This document shows positions 1 through 7,760 of a stretch of 21,579 bases of DNA, in pieces (within the stretch, counting starts at the first letter, position 1; each line of letters starts with the position of its first letter). The notes below the pieces were generated by a model that saw only the letters and a list, made by a program, of their open reading frames with translations, had not been told where the DNA came from and ran no database searches. The position numbers and the translations under genes were made by a program. This DNA comes from an uncultured Sphingobium sp. (GTDB taxonomy: Bacteria; Pseudomonadota; Alphaproteobacteria; Sphingomonadales; Sphingomonadaceae): positions 1-21,579 of the forward strand of contig CAMPHJ010000032.1 in the NCBI GenBank assembly GCA_946885845.1. The letters are read 5' to 3'.

Positions 1-9
1 AGGCACTGC

Positions 10-336
10 ATGTCCGAGATTATCGTCAGCACCACCAGCCGTCTGGAAGGCCGACCGGCGAAGGAATATCTGGGCATCGTCACTGGCGAAGTGATCGTGG
101 GGGCAAATCTGTTCCGCGATTTGTTCGCCAGCGTACGCGACATCGTCGGCGGTCGGTCGGGCGCTTATGAGGATGTCCTGCAGCGCGCCCGCGAACAGGC
201 GATTGGCGAAATGCGGATGCGCGCGGCGACGCTGGGCGCCAACGCCGTGGTGGGCGTGGACCTGGACTATGAAGTACTGGGTTCCAACGGATCGATGCTG
301 ATGGTTTCCGCGTCGGGCACGGCGATCCTGGTCTAG
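10..336 (+). CDS. YbjQ-family (UPF0145) putative heavy-metal-binding domain protein
   Basis: A 108-residue protein matching the YbjQ/UPF0145 family along its whole length. Visible family marks are the early segment [15 protein letters not shown], the central helix with repeated Arg/Glu ([20 protein letters not shown]) and the following [10 protein letters not shown] strand. Family members are small soluble proteins that assemble into rings and are labelled putative heavy-metal binding, mostly from structural similarity; the physiological role is unknown. The ATG at 10 gives the usual family length and start, so the gene is complete although it lies almost at the window edge. It sits 66 bases before yebC on the same strand. 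Family assignment is firm; function is not. Confidence 0.88.
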   Translation: MSEIIVSTTSRLEGRPAKEYLGIVTGEVIVGANLFRDLFASVRDIVGGRSGAYEDVLQRAREQAIGEMRMRAATLGANAVVGVDLDYEVLGSNGSMLMVSASGTAILV

Positions 337-402
337 TTGCGCTTGGCCGGGACGACCGCTAGAGAGCGCGCTTGGCATCACAGATAAGTTTAGGAGCAGG
401 CC

Positions 403-1146
403 GTGGCCGGCCATAGCAAATTCAAGAACATCATGCATCGCAAGGGCGCTCAGGACAAAAAGCGTTCGTCGATGTTCTCCAAGCTCAGCCGCGAAATCAC
501 CGTGGCGGCGAAGATGGGTCTGCCCGACCCGGACATGAACCCCCGCCTGCGGCTTGCGGTCAACGCGGCCAAGGCGCAGTCCATGCCCAAGGACAATATC
601 CAGCGCGCGATCGACAAGGCGTCGAAGGGCGAAGGCGAGAATTACGAAGAAGTGCGCTATGAGGGCTACGGCCCCGGCGGCGTCGCCATCATTGTCGAGG
701 CGCTGACCGACAACCGCAACCGCACTGCCACCAATGTGCGCACCGCCTTTTCCAAAAATGGCGGCAATCTGGGCGCGTCCGGCGCGGTCAGCCACGGCTT
801 TGATCGCATGGGCCTGATCACCTATCCGGCAGGTGCGGGCGATGCCGACGCGATTTTCGAAGCAGCCTTGGAAGCAGGCGCGGAAGATGTGTCGTCGAAC
901 GAAGACGAACATGAAATCTGGACCGCCATGGACGCGCTGCACGAAGTCGCCAAGGCACTGGAGTCCAATCTGGGTCCGGCGGACGGCGCAAAGCTCGCCT
1001 GGAAGCCGCAGACCAGCGTCGACGTCGACGAAAGCAACGCCGCAACCCTAATGAAGCTGGTCGACACGCTGGAAGATGATGACGACGTCCAGACTGTGTG
1101 GGGCAATTATGACGTGTCCGACGAGGTCATGGAAAAGCTGGGTTAA
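403..1146 (+). CDS. yebC: YebC/PmpR-family protein (TACO1 family)
   Basis: A 247-residue full-length YebC/PmpR family protein. The N-terminus [20 protein letters not shown] is the family signature, followed by the helical segment [20 protein letters not shown] and the [19 protein letters not shown] core. Family members were named DNA-binding transcriptional regulators, and more recent work on bacterial and mitochondrial homologues links them to relief of ribosome stalling; which applies here cannot be read from sequence. The start is a GTG at 403, supported by an AGGAG at 392-396 six bases upstream. It is followed 18 bases later by ruvC, the usual yebC-ruvC neighbour pair, so co-transcription is likely. 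Confidence 0.96.
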   Translation: MAGHSKFKNIMHRKGAQDKKRSSMFSKLSREITVAAKMGLPDPDMNPRLRLAVNAAKAQSMPKDNIQRAIDKASKGEGENYEEVRYEGYGPGGVAIIVEALTDNRNRTATNVRTAFSKNGGNLGASGAVSHGFDRMGLITYPAGAGDADAIFEAALEAGAEDVSSNEDEHEIWTAMDALHEVAKALESNLGPADGAKLAWKPQTSVDVDESNAATLMKLVDTLEDDDDVQTVWGNYDVSDEVMEKLG

Positions 1147-1164
1147 AATGCCCGTCGTCCGCTC

Positions 1165-1656
1165 GTGATCATCCTGGGCCTTGACCCTGGTCTTGGCACC
1201 ACTGGCTGGGGATTGATCGCGGCGGACGGCAATCGCCTGACTCACATCGCCAATGGACAGATCAAGACCGACGCGGCGATGGCGCTGGCGTCACGCCTGC
1301 TGGCGCTGGACCTGGCGCTGGCCGACCTGATCCTGGAACATCAGCCCAACGGCGCGGCGGTCGAAGAGGTGTTCGTCAATGTGAACCCGCAATCGACCCT
1401 GAAACTGGGTCAGGCCCGCGGCGTCGTCCTGCTCGCCGCATCGCGATCCGGCATGGAGGTAGGCGAATATGCGGCCCGGCTGGTCAAGAAATCCGTGGTC
1501 GGTGTCGGCAATGCCTCAAAGGATCAGGTCCACGCGATGGTGGCCCGGCTGCTCCCCGGCGCGAAGATCGCCGGACCCGACGCATCGGACGCCCTCGCCG
1601 TTGCCATCACCCATGCCCATCACCTCGCCAGCGCCCGACGCATCCCGCAAAAATAA
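1165..1656 (+). CDS. ruvC: Holliday junction endodeoxyribonuclease RuvC
   Basis: RuvC resolves Holliday junctions by paired cuts, working with the RuvAB branch-migration motor. The 163-residue protein has the expected length. The catalytic acids are visible: Asp7 in ILGLDPG, a Glu in the VEEVFVN segment (residue 67 or 68), and Asp139 and Asp142 in the [14 protein letters not shown] segment. The GTG at 1165 is the start; the ATG at 1148 is out of frame and ends at 1166. The gene follows yebC by 18 bases. The expected ruvA and ruvB do not follow: the next gene is convergent, so the ruv genes are split here. Confidence 0.96.
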   Translation: MIILGLDPGLGTTGWGLIAADGNRLTHIANGQIKTDAAMALASRLLALDLALADLILEHQPNGAAVEEVFVNVNPQSTLKLGQARGVVLLAASRSGMEVGEYAARLVKKSVVGVGNASKDQVHAMVARLLPGAKIAGPDASDALAVAITHAHHLASARRIPQK

Positions 1657-1686
1657 TGAGATTTGTTGCGCCTTAGGTTTCTCTCT

Positions 1687-1965
1687 TCACCGCCAATCAA
1701 ACGCCAGCGGGGCTTCGCGAAAAGCGAAACGGTTGAGGTGGTCGGCTACAACTTGTTTGAAATTTTCGACATCGACGCCGTCCTGCGGTTCGATGGTCAC
1801 CGCCAAGTCATCATCCGCTGCGGTCATGCGGATCGGCCCCATCGGAAACGCAATCACGCCTTGTTGGGTGTCGAAGTCAGTTTCGAATTTGTGGCTCCAA
1901 TGTTTGCAGAGTTGCTGGAGATAGCGGCTGCCATTCTTGGTCGCGACATTGGCGGTCAGGATCAT
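1687..1965 (-). CDS. DUF2218 domain-containing protein
   Basis: A 92-residue protein covering essentially one DUF2218 domain. Recognisable features are an N-terminal ILTANVATKNGSRYLQQLCK segment, the KHWSHKFE motif, a central strand ending FPMGP, and the C-terminal NRFAFREAPLAFDW block. The domain is widespread in proteobacteria and actinobacteria, and some members sit near siderophore or iron-related genes; no biochemical function is established. It converges on ruvC with about 30 bases between the stops. I see no clear Shine-Dalgarno for the ATG at 1965; a GGGGGAGCC-like stretch on the opposite strand gives nothing useful. Family call good, role unknown. Confidence 0.85.
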   Translation of the reverse strand: MILTANVATKNGSRYLQQLCKHWSHKFETDFDTQQGVIAFPMGPIRMTAADDDLAVTIEPQDGVDVENFKQVVADHLNRFAFREAPLAFDWR

Positions 1966-2084
1966 GCGGGGGAGCCTTTTTGTCTAGCCAGCCGCATGCC
2001 GGATCAGCGCAACGGCGTCATACAGGTCTGGGGAGCCGGAGCTTCCCTTTCAAGCCCAGTGCCAATCGCGCGCCATCGGCCATG

Positions 2085-2116
2085 AAAAAGCCCGCCGAAA
2101 GCTGTCCGGCGGGCTT
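2085..2116 (-). terminator. Intrinsic terminator of hrcA-grpE
   Basis: A perfect 10-bp inverted repeat, AAGCCCGCCG at 2088-2097 and CGGCGGGCTT at 2107-2116, with a 9-base loop. Read on the minus strand the stem is followed by a run of five T (complement of 2085-2089). It lies 27 bases beyond the grpE stop, so it ends the hrcA-grpE transcript. Confidence 0.9.
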
Positions 2117-2142
2117 CTCATATATTCAGGCAGATCGCCGCT

Positions 2143-2697
2143 TCAGTCAGGCTTTTTCGCAACGCTGACCAGCGCGGGCCGCAACAGTCGATCCTTAATC
2201 ATGTAGCCCGCCTGCATTTCCAGCAGGACCGTACCCGGTTCCGCATCATCCGATGGGGTTTCCATCATCGCCTGATGCAGATTGGGGTCGAGCGGCTGGC
2301 CGACCGAAACCAGCTTTTCAATGCCGTTCCGCGCAAAGATGCTGTCCAACTCCCGCCCGGTAGCTTCCAAGCCAGCGACCAGCCCCTTGAACTTGTCATC
2401 TTCCCGCAAATCCGCCGGAATTGCCTGCAGCGCGCGGCCCAGATTGTCGGCAACCGACAGCATGTCCCGCGCAAAAGCGGTCGCGGCGTAGGCGCGCGTG
2501 TCGGCCAGCTCCTTTTCAAGCCGCCGCCGGACATTCTGCGTTTCGGCATGAGCGTAGAGAACTTCCTGCTTCGCCGCCGCCAGTTCGGCTTCCAGCGCTG
2601 CGATCCGTTCAGCCGCGGCATCGCCCGCGGGCGCCGCATCTTCGGGAAGTTCGTCCACGATTTCGCTATTTTCGATATTCTGTGTTTCTTCAATCAT
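2143..2697 (-). CDS. grpE: Nucleotide exchange factor GrpE
   Basis: GrpE releases ADP from DnaK so the chaperone can cycle. The 184-residue protein has the family architecture: an acidic, disordered N-terminus (about 1-28), a coiled coil rich in Ala/Glu/Lys (about 29-75, including RRRLEKELADTRAYA), and the C-terminal beta domain with LDPNLHQAMMETPSDD and the closing GYMIKDRLLRPALVSVAK signature. Its ATG overlaps the hrcA stop in an ATGA arrangement (2694-2697), so the two are translationally coupled. A strong terminator follows. dnaK and dnaJ are not in the window. Confidence 0.97.
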   Translation of the reverse strand: MIEETQNIENSEIVDELPEDAAPAGDAAAERIAALEAELAAAKQEVLYAHAETQNVRRRLEKELADTRAYAATAFARDMLSVADNLGRALQAIPADLREDDKFKGLVAGLEATGRELDSIFARNGIEKLVSVGQPLDPNLHQAMMETPSDDAEPGTVLLEMQAGYMIKDRLLRPALVSVAKKPD

Positions 2698-3737
2698 CTC
2701 ATCAATCTCGACAAGGTCTGCGCGGTGAAGTCCACCATGGGGATCACCCGCGCATAGTTCAAGCGCGTGGGGCCGATTACCCCGACTACGCCGACGACGC
2801 GGCCATCGGCCCCTCTGTAGGGGGCGGCTATGACCGAAGAACCGGACAGGGAAAAGAGCTTGTTTTCCGAACCGATGAAGATTTTCGTCGCACTGCCCGC
2901 CAGAGCGCTTTCCAACAGCCGTGAAATTTCCTGCTTGCCCTCCAACTGCTCCAGCAACTGGCGCACCCGTTCCAGGTCGGCGGCGGTGCCGTCATCCAGC
3001 AGATTTGCCTGCCCCCGCACGATCAGGACAGGACGATCGTCGGCGTCATGCGACCAGACCGCGATTCCCCGCTCAACCAGTTCCCGCGCCGCGCCCTGGA
3101 GTGCGCTGCGTTCATTGTCCATCTCCCGCTGCAACGCGTCGCCCGCGTCGCGCAAGGTCATGCCGCCAAAGCGCGCCGACATGAAGTTCGCCGCTTCATT
3201 CAACATCATCGGCGTCACCCCCGCAGGCAAGTCGAGCACACGATTTTCGATGGACCCATCCTGGCCCACCAGCACGGCCAGCGCCTGAAGCCCGTTCAGG
3301 GGCACGAAACCGAACTGGCGCAGGAGCGGCTCCCGCTTGGGCACCATGACGATACCCGCGCACGCGGACAGGCCCGAAAGCGCGGCGGTGGCGGCCGACA
3401 GCGCCTCTTCGATCGGGCCGCCTTCGCCGATACCGGCTTCGATCGCGCGCCGTTCCTCCATCGAAGGTTCCGCCGCCTGCATCATGCCATCGACGAAGAG
3501 GCGCAGCCCTGTTTCGGTCGGCATCCGCCCCGCAGAGGTATGCGGCGCGGCGAGCAGGCCAAGCTCTTCCAAATCCTGCATCACGTTGCGGATGGATGCC
3601 GGCGACAGGCTGAGCGACGCCAATTTGCTGATCGTGCGCGATCCCACCGGCAGGCCCGTGCCCAGATAGCTTTCGACCACGAGCCGAAAGACGTCGCGCG
3701 CCCGTTCGTTCAATTCGGTGATCGGCGTGACCGGCAT
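2694..3737 (-). CDS. hrcA: Heat-inducible transcription repressor HrcA
   Basis: HrcA represses heat-shock genes by binding the CIRCE inverted repeat and depends on GroEL for its active form. The 347-residue protein shows the N-terminal winged helix (LNERARDVFRLVVESYLGTG and VGSRTISK, about 8-40, then SPASIRNVMQDLEELGLL), the GAF-like dimerisation core, and the C-terminal GADGRVVGVVGVIGPTRLNY signature followed by YARVIPMVDFTAQ. It overlaps grpE by four bases and heads the operon. A degenerate CIRCE-like element lies 26 bases upstream of the ATG, which suggests self-repression. Confidence 0.97.
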   Translation of the reverse strand: MPVTPITELNERARDVFRLVVESYLGTGLPVGSRTISKLASLSLSPASIRNVMQDLEELGLLAAPHTSAGRMPTETGLRLFVDGMMQAAEPSMEERRAIEAGIGEGGPIEEALSAATAALSGLSACAGIVMVPKREPLLRQFGFVPLNGLQALAVLVGQDGSIENRVLDLPAGVTPMMLNEAANFMSARFGGMTLRDAGDALQREMDNERSALQGAARELVERGIAVWSHDADDRPVLIVRGQANLLDDGTAADLERVRQLLEQLEGKQEISRLLESALAGSATKIFIGSENKLFSLSGSSVIAAPYRGADGRVVGVVGVIGPTRLNYARVIPMVDFTAQTLSRLMR

Positions 3738-3762
3738 AGGTCCCTATCTAGGCAAGCAAGGG

Positions 3763-3786
3763 TCAGCACTCAAGCCAATGCGCTAA
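3763..3786 (-). promoter_or_regulatory. Degenerate CIRCE-like element upstream of hrcA
   Basis: On the minus strand this reads TTAGCGCAT, six bases, GAGTGCTGA. The classical CIRCE is TTAGCACTC, nine bases, GAGTGCTAA. The right half matches 8 of 9 and the left half 6 of 9, but the spacer is three bases short. Its place, 26 bases before the hrcA ATG, is right for HrcA autoregulation. It also overlaps the stop of the upstream DUF6438 gene. The shortened spacer makes this tentative. Confidence 0.4.
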
Positions 3787-4292
3787 CGCCTGGCGGAAGG
3801 CTTTACCATGGGCTCGATCTGCAGCATCCGGGGAATGGCCGAAATCGTGGCGCGCAGCTTTCCATATGTTGCGTCCATGCAACCGGACTGGAACTCCAGC
3901 CGCGTGGGCGGCCTATCCCCCCTCACCCACTCAAATCGGTAACCTGCCATGTCGGTGGCAAAGCGGACGCAATTTTCGCCGTGGCCGATACGTTTGGCCG
4001 TACCTGCGGGCGGGCGAAACTGATTGAGCGCCGCACGAAACCGGCGATATTGCGCGGGCGTGACGGTGAAGCGCGTAGGACCAGGCACCGCGGTAAACCG
4101 CTCCGGCTCCAGCAGGCCCGACCCATCGGGGGTTACGCTCAACGTATAGGCTGGGCAAACGCCAAAACAGGGACCTGCGGAGAAACGAATCGTGTCGCCC
4201 ACGGCTACCGGCTTTTCCAGCTCCGCCTTGTCCGTAGCACAGCCGGAAAGGAGCGCTGCGCAACCTGAAATCATCATCCATCGCAATTGCAT
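3783..4292 (-). CDS. DUF6438 domain-containing lipoprotein
   Basis: A 169-residue predicted lipoprotein. The N-terminus has a hydrophobic segment ending in the lipobox LLSGC with the lipidated Cys at residue 18. The mature part begins with IRFSAGPCFGVCPAYTLSV, typical of the DUF6438 domain (FxxGPCFGxCPxYxLxV), followed by a second conserved patch around TRLEFQSGC. Cys pairs in the domain may form disulfides in the periplasm. Function is unknown. An AGGAAG lies upstream of the ATG. It reads towards hrcA, 45 bases ahead of it, and separates hrcA from the divergent rph. Confidence 0.8.
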   Translation of the reverse strand: MQLRWMMISGCAALLSGCATDKAELEKPVAVGDTIRFSAGPCFGVCPAYTLSVTPDGSGLLEPERFTAVPGPTRFTVTPAQYRRFRAALNQFRPPAGTAKRIGHGENCVRFATDMAGYRFEWVRGDRPPTRLEFQSGCMDATYGKLRATISAIPRMLQIEPMVKPSARR

Positions 4293-4388
4293 GACCGCTT
4301 CCTATCATTTTTCTGGCGGATCGCCACTGGCATGAGGGCACGCCGGGCGCTAAGTCCCCCCGATTGAACGTTTCGGAGTAGAAAATTT

Positions 4389-5105
4389 ATGCGTCCTTCC
4401 GGCCGCGCGCCCGACCAGATGCGCGACATCACCATGGAGCCCGGCTTCACCATCCATGCCGAGGGCAGCTGCCTGATCAGCTTCGGCGATACGCGCGTGC
4501 TGTGCACCGCTTCGGTCGAGGAAAAAGTACCGCCTTTCCTTCGCGGCAAGGGTTCGGGATGGGTCACGGCGGAATATGGCATGCTGCCCCGCGCCACTCA
4601 TACCCGCGGCAGCCGTGAAGCGGCCAAGGGCAAGCAGTCGGGCCGGACGCAGGAAATCCAGCGCCTGATCGGCCGGTCGCTGCGCACCGTGGTCGACCTT
4701 CAGAAACTGGGTGAGCGGCAGATTGTGGTCGATTGCGACGTGATCCAGGCGGATGGCGGCACGCGCACGGCGGCGATTTCCGGCAGCTGGGTGGCTTTGC
4801 GTATCGCCATCGACAAGCTGATCGCATCGGGCGCTTTGCAAGAAGACCCAATCTTGCAGAAGGTCGCTGCGATCAGCTGTGGCATCTACAATGGCACCCC
4901 CGTCCTCGACCTCGACTATGCCGAGGACAGCAATGCGGAGACTGACGCCAACCTGATTCTGACGGGCGACGGCAAGTTCGCCGAAGTGCAGGCGACGGCC
5001 GAAGGCGCGGCCTATGATGAGGAAGAGCTGCTGCGTCTGCTGCGCCTCGCCCGCATCGGCTGCGCACAAATTTTCGCGGCGCAGGACAAGGCCACGGGTC
5101 GATAA
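4389..5105 (+). CDS. rph: Ribonuclease PH
   Basis: RNase PH is a phosphate-dependent 3'-to-5' exonuclease that trims tRNA 3' ends and helps degrade structured RNA. The 238-residue protein matches the family end to end: [20 protein letters not shown] at the start, the [19 protein letters not shown] strand, the [17 protein letters not shown] signature, the [20 protein letters not shown] phosphate-binding basic region, and [24 protein letters not shown] at 4375-4378 lies ten bases before the ATG. It heads an rph-rdgB-hemW unit divergent from the DUF6438 and hrcA genes, a common alphaproteobacterial arrangement. Confidence 0.97.
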   Translation: MRPSGRAPDQMRDITMEPGFTIHAEGSCLISFGDTRVLCTASVEEKVPPFLRGKGSGWVTAEYGMLPRATHTRGSREAAKGKQSGRTQEIQRLIGRSLRTVVDLQKLGERQIVVDCDVIQADGGTRTAAISGSWVALRIAIDKLIASGALQEDPILQKVAAISCGIYNGTPVLDLDYAEDSNAETDANLILTGDGKFAEVQATAEGAAYDEEELLRLLRLARIGCAQIFAAQDKATGR

Positions 5106-5115
5106 AAGGAAAAGG

Positions 5116-5190
5116 CTCCCGTTCGTTTCGGCTGTAGTAAGATGATAGCGCAACTTGTGCGTTTCTCGTCTACGTTCGAAACGAACGGAG
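5116..5190 (+). repeat. Long inverted repeat with alternative local hairpin, rph-rdgB spacer
   Basis: The left arm CTCCCGTTCGTTTCG (5116-5130) is complementary to CGAAACGAACGGAG (5177-5190), apart from one extra C, across a 46-base loop. The right arm also contains its own small hairpin, CGTTCG (5173-5178), AAA, CGAACG (5182-5187). The two folds use the same 3' strand and exclude each other. It fills nearly the whole 96-base spacer and ends just before rdgB. It could be a degenerate sphingomonad intergenic repeat or an RNA-level control element. Confidence 0.6.
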
Positions 5191-5201
5191 TGGGGTAAAG
5201 C

Positions 5202-5831
5202 ATGAGCGACGAGTTCGGACAGGAACAGGCAATCCGCAAACTGGGTCCCGGCAAGCTGGTAATAGCGAGCCACAATCCCGGCAAGGTGCGGGAAATCGGC
5301 GAATTGCTGGCACGCTTTGGCATCGAAACGGTGTCGGCAGCAGAGCTGGACCTGCCCGAACCCGACGAGACCGGCACGACCTTCATCGCCAATGCGGAGC
5401 TGAAGGCGATGCAGGCGGCCGACCTGTCCGGCCTGCCAGCGCTGGCCGACGACAGCGGCCTGTGCGTAGAGGCGCTTAACGGTGATCCAGGCATTTTTTC
5501 CGCGCGCTGGGCAGGCGAGGACAAGGATTTCGGTCTCGCCATGCAGCTGGTATGGGACGCGATCCAGGCCAAGGGACCCGATGTCGGCCATGACGCGCAC
5601 TTCGTCTGCGCGCTGGCTCTTGCCTGGCCCGATGGCCATGTCGAAGTGTTTGAAGGGCGCGTCGACGGGACGATCAGCTGGCCCCCGCGTGGAACCAAGG
5701 GGTTCGGCTATGACGCCATTTTCCAACCAAATGGCCACACGGTGAGCTTTGGCGAAATGGAACCGGAACAGAAGCACGCGATGAGCCACCGCGCCGACGC
5801 CTTCGCTCAGATGGTGGCGGCGGTTCTCTGA
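5202..5831 (+). CDS. rdgB: RdgB/HAM1 family non-canonical purine NTP pyrophosphatase (XTP/dITP)
   Basis: Hydrolyses XTP, dITP and ITP to monophosphates, keeping deaminated purines out of DNA and RNA. At 209 residues it has the usual length. The substrate-binding motif is ASHNPGK (Ser23, Asn25, Lys28), the metal/catalytic acidic patch is [12 protein letters not shown] (Asp83, Asp84), and the base-recognition motifs [10 protein letters not shown] and MSHRADAF are present near the C-terminus. The ATG at 5202 lies after a purine-rich GGAGTGGGGTAAAG leader. The first sixteen or so residues are a lineage-specific extension before the KLVIASHN strand. Second gene of rph-rdgB-hemW. Confidence 0.97.
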   Translation: MSDEFGQEQAIRKLGPGKLVIASHNPGKVREIGELLARFGIETVSAAELDLPEPDETGTTFIANAELKAMQAADLSGLPALADDSGLCVEALNGDPGIFSARWAGEDKDFGLAMQLVWDAIQAKGPDVGHDAHFVCALALAWPDGHVEVFEGRVDGTISWPPRGTKGFGYDAIFQPNGHTVSFGEMEPEQKHAMSHRADAFAQMVAAVL

Positions 5832-5886
5832 TTTACGGGCGAACGCTGGCCGCGCGGGTCAAAGCCGTATAGGAACGCCTCCGCCC

Positions 5887-7074
5887 ATGTCCCTGCGCCT
5901 GCAAAATCCCGCGCCAGCTCCCGTAGTGATGGCCCCAGAACCGATGGCCCTGTACATCCATTGGCCATTCTGCGTGTCGAAGTGCCCCTATTGCGATTTC
6001 AACAGCCATGTCCGGGCGGAAATCGATATGCGGGCCTGGCGCGACGCGCTGCTGATCGATCTGGCCCACGAGGCGGCGCTGAATGATGGGCGGACGCTAG
6101 GCTCAATCTTTTTCGGCGGAGGCACGCCATCGCTGATGCCGCCTGAAATCGTAGCCGCGTTGATCGATGCCGCCACCCGCTATTGGAAGCCGGTGGCGGA
6201 CATTGAAATCACGCTGGAAGCAAACCCAAGCTCGGTGGAAGCAGCACGATTCGCCGACATCGCGGCCGCAGGCGTGAACCGTGTGTCACTGGGCCTTCAG
6301 TCGCTGGATGACGAAGCGCTTCATTTCCTTGGCCGGGCACATGATGTGCACGAAGGACTGGCTGCGCTGGATGTGGCGCAGTCGGTGTTCGACCGCGTCA
6401 ACTTCGACCTCATCTACGCTCGGCCGGGCCAGAGCGAAAGTGATTGGGAAAAGGAACTGGCGCGCGGCCTGTCCTTTGGCACTGGCCACCTTTCCCTCTA
6501 CCAGCTGACCATCGAACCGGGCACAAGGTTCGCGACTTTGGTGGCGCAGGGCCAGCTGACCCCGGCGGACCCCGACCACGGGGCGACGCTGTACGAAGTG
6601 ACGCAGGCCATGACAGAAGCGGCTGGTTTGCCCGCCTATGAGATCAGCAATCACGCCCGGCCGGGGCAGGAAAGCCGTCACAACCTGACCTATTGGCGCT
6701 ATGGCGACTATGCCGGGATCGGTCCGGGCGCGCATGGACGGCGATCAGGGATCGCCACGCTGCGCCACAAAAAACCGGAAAACTGGATCGGCGCCGTGAA
6801 CCGCAATGGCCATGGCCTACAGCGCGAAGATGTGCTGGAGCCAGCAGACAGAGCGCGCGAGGCACTGTTGATGGGGCTGCGTCTGGGCGAAGGCATTGAC
6901 CTCAGCCGGATTGCGCGGCTGTCAGGACTAAAGATCGGCGAACTGGTCGACGACGGCGCGGTGACCCGCTTATGTGCGCTGGACCTGCTGGACAGCAATG
7001 GGCCGCTGCTGCGGGTGAAACCGGCGGGTATGCTGTTGCTGGATGCCATCTTGCCCGAAATCGTAGCAATCTGA
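5887..7074 (+). CDS. hemW: Radical SAM heme chaperone HemW
   Basis: HemW is a radical-SAM protein related to oxygen-independent coproporphyrinogen III oxidase HemN; the HemW branch is regarded as a heme chaperone, not a decarboxylase. The 395-residue protein has the radical-SAM cysteines CVSKCPYC (Cys29, Cys33, Cys36), the SAM-binding FFGGGTPSLMPP motif, the ITLEANPSS strand, RVSLGLQSLDDEAL, and the C-terminal HemN domain with SRHNLTYWRYGDYAGIGPGA. The HNLTYW segment and the neighbouring rdgB favour HemW over HemN. The Shine-Dalgarno is weak (AGGAA rather far from the ATG at 5887); Met15 or Met20 are alternative starts. Confidence 0.94.
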   Translation: MSLRLQNPAPAPVVMAPEPMALYIHWPFCVSKCPYCDFNSHVRAEIDMRAWRDALLIDLAHEAALNDGRTLGSIFFGGGTPSLMPPEIVAALIDAATRYWKPVADIEITLEANPSSVEAARFADIAAAGVNRVSLGLQSLDDEALHFLGRAHDVHEGLAALDVAQSVFDRVNFDLIYARPGQSESDWEKELARGLSFGTGHLSLYQLTIEPGTRFATLVAQGQLTPADPDHGATLYEVTQAMTEAAGLPAYEISNHARPGQESRHNLTYWRYGDYAGIGPGAHGRRSGIATLRHKKPENWIGAVNRNGHGLQREDVLEPADRAREALLMGLRLGEGIDLSRIARLSGLKIGELVDDGAVTRLCALDLLDSNGPLLRVKPAGMLLLDAILPEIVAI

Positions 7075-7117
7075 CGCCGCAGCGAAGGGAACGCAGCCGG
7101 TTGTAATCCCCCGCCGA

Positions 7118-7450
7118 TCAGTTGGCAGGGGCAACCCCCTGTTCGGACATCAGCTGCTGAAGCTCACCTGCTTCATACATCTCCATCATGATGTCGCTCC
7201 CGCCGACAAATTCACCCTTTACATAAAGCTGCGGGATCGTCGGCCAGTCGGAAAAGCCCTTGATCCCCTGTCGGATGAGCTGGTCCTGAAGCACATCGAC
7301 CGTTTCATAACCAACGCCCAGATGATCCAATATGGCGATGGCACGGCTGGAAAAGCCACATTGCGGGAACAGGGGCGTGCCCTTCATGAACAGCACCACA
7401 TCATTGCTGTTCACGATATCGGCAATCCGCTGGTGCACGGCGTCGGTCAT
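7118..7450 (-). CDS. grxD: Grx4-type monothiol glutaredoxin (CGFS)
   Basis: A 110-residue monothiol glutaredoxin. The active-site motif CGFS is at residues 31-34, after the conserved VVLFMKGTPLFPQ segment with its glutathione-contacting Lys. The WPTIPQLYVKGEFVGGSDI block, which binds glutathione, is also present. CGFS glutaredoxins bind and transfer [2Fe-2S] clusters and pair with BolA-type proteins. It lies downstream of ibaG and the DUF1476 gene on the same strand, fitting an iron-sulfur handling unit. It converges on hemW, with 43 bases between the stops and no clear terminator. Confidence 0.96.
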   Translation of the reverse strand: MTDAVHQRIADIVNSNDVVLFMKGTPLFPQCGFSSRAIAILDHLGVGYETVDVLQDQLIRQGIKGFSDWPTIPQLYVKGEFVGGSDIMMEMYEAGELQQLMSEQGVAPAN

Positions 7451-7503
7451 GGTCGATCCATTCTTGTCACGCGCCGGTCGGCCCGGTCGCTGATAAAATT
7501 ACA

Positions 7504-7524
7504 GGCCGTTAATTGGGAACGGCC
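7504..7524 (-). terminator. Candidate hairpin across the ibaG stop
   Basis: A perfect 7-bp stem, GGCCGTT (7504-7510) and AACGGCC (7518-7524), with a 7-base loop that includes the ibaG stop codon. On the minus strand it is followed by TGTAATTTTATC, an interrupted U-rich tail. It may partly terminate or attenuate transcription before grxD, or protect the upstream message. Weak as an intrinsic terminator. Confidence 0.4.
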
Positions 7525-7742
7525 GTGGTCAGTTGCAAGGCATGGAGCACGCCGCCCATCCGCCCGCCAAGCGCCGAATAGACGGCCCGTTGCTGGGCGA
7601 CGCGGCTCATGCCCCGGAAACTTTCCGACACGACCCGCGCTGCATAGTGATCGCCATCACCGGCAAGGTCGGTGATTTCGACCTGCGCATCGGGAATGGC
7701 AGCCCGGATCATGTCAGCGATTTCGTCCGCAGCCATCGGCAT
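7509..7742 (-). CDS. ibaG: BolA family protein, IbaG type
   Basis: A 77-residue BolA-family protein of the short IbaG/YrbA type. The loop GDGDHYAARVVSESFRG contains the His that coordinates a shared [2Fe-2S] cluster with CGFS glutaredoxin, and the RVAQQRAVYSALGGRMGGVLHAL region is the conserved second half of the domain, with a C-terminal His. BolA2-type proteins modify the cluster-trafficking activity of Grx4-type glutaredoxins, whose gene comes next. Met1 (7742) or Met3 could be the start; an AGGA is rather distant from both. Confidence 0.93.
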   Translation of the reverse strand: MPMAADEIADMIRAAIPDAQVEITDLAGDGDHYAARVVSESFRGMSRVAQQRAVYSALGGRMGGVLHALQLTTAVPN

Positions 7743-7760
7743 GGAAAATCTGTCCTGTGC

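Noticed and set aside
1984..2049. Minus-strand frame ending PDLYDAVALIRHAAG before a stop
   Set aside because: It looks like a protein C-terminus, but a stop lies 21 codons upstream and no start codon is present, so at most it is a gene remnant.
3048..4268. 406-codon open frame on the plus strand across hrcA and the DUF6438 gene
   Set aside because: Antisense to two real genes, extremely Arg/His-rich composition and no recognisable motif.
4350..5789. 479-codon open frame on the minus strand across rph and rdgB
   Set aside because: It is antisense to two certain genes; long antisense frames are common in high-GC DNA. The translation is rich in Arg/His/Gln with no known domain.
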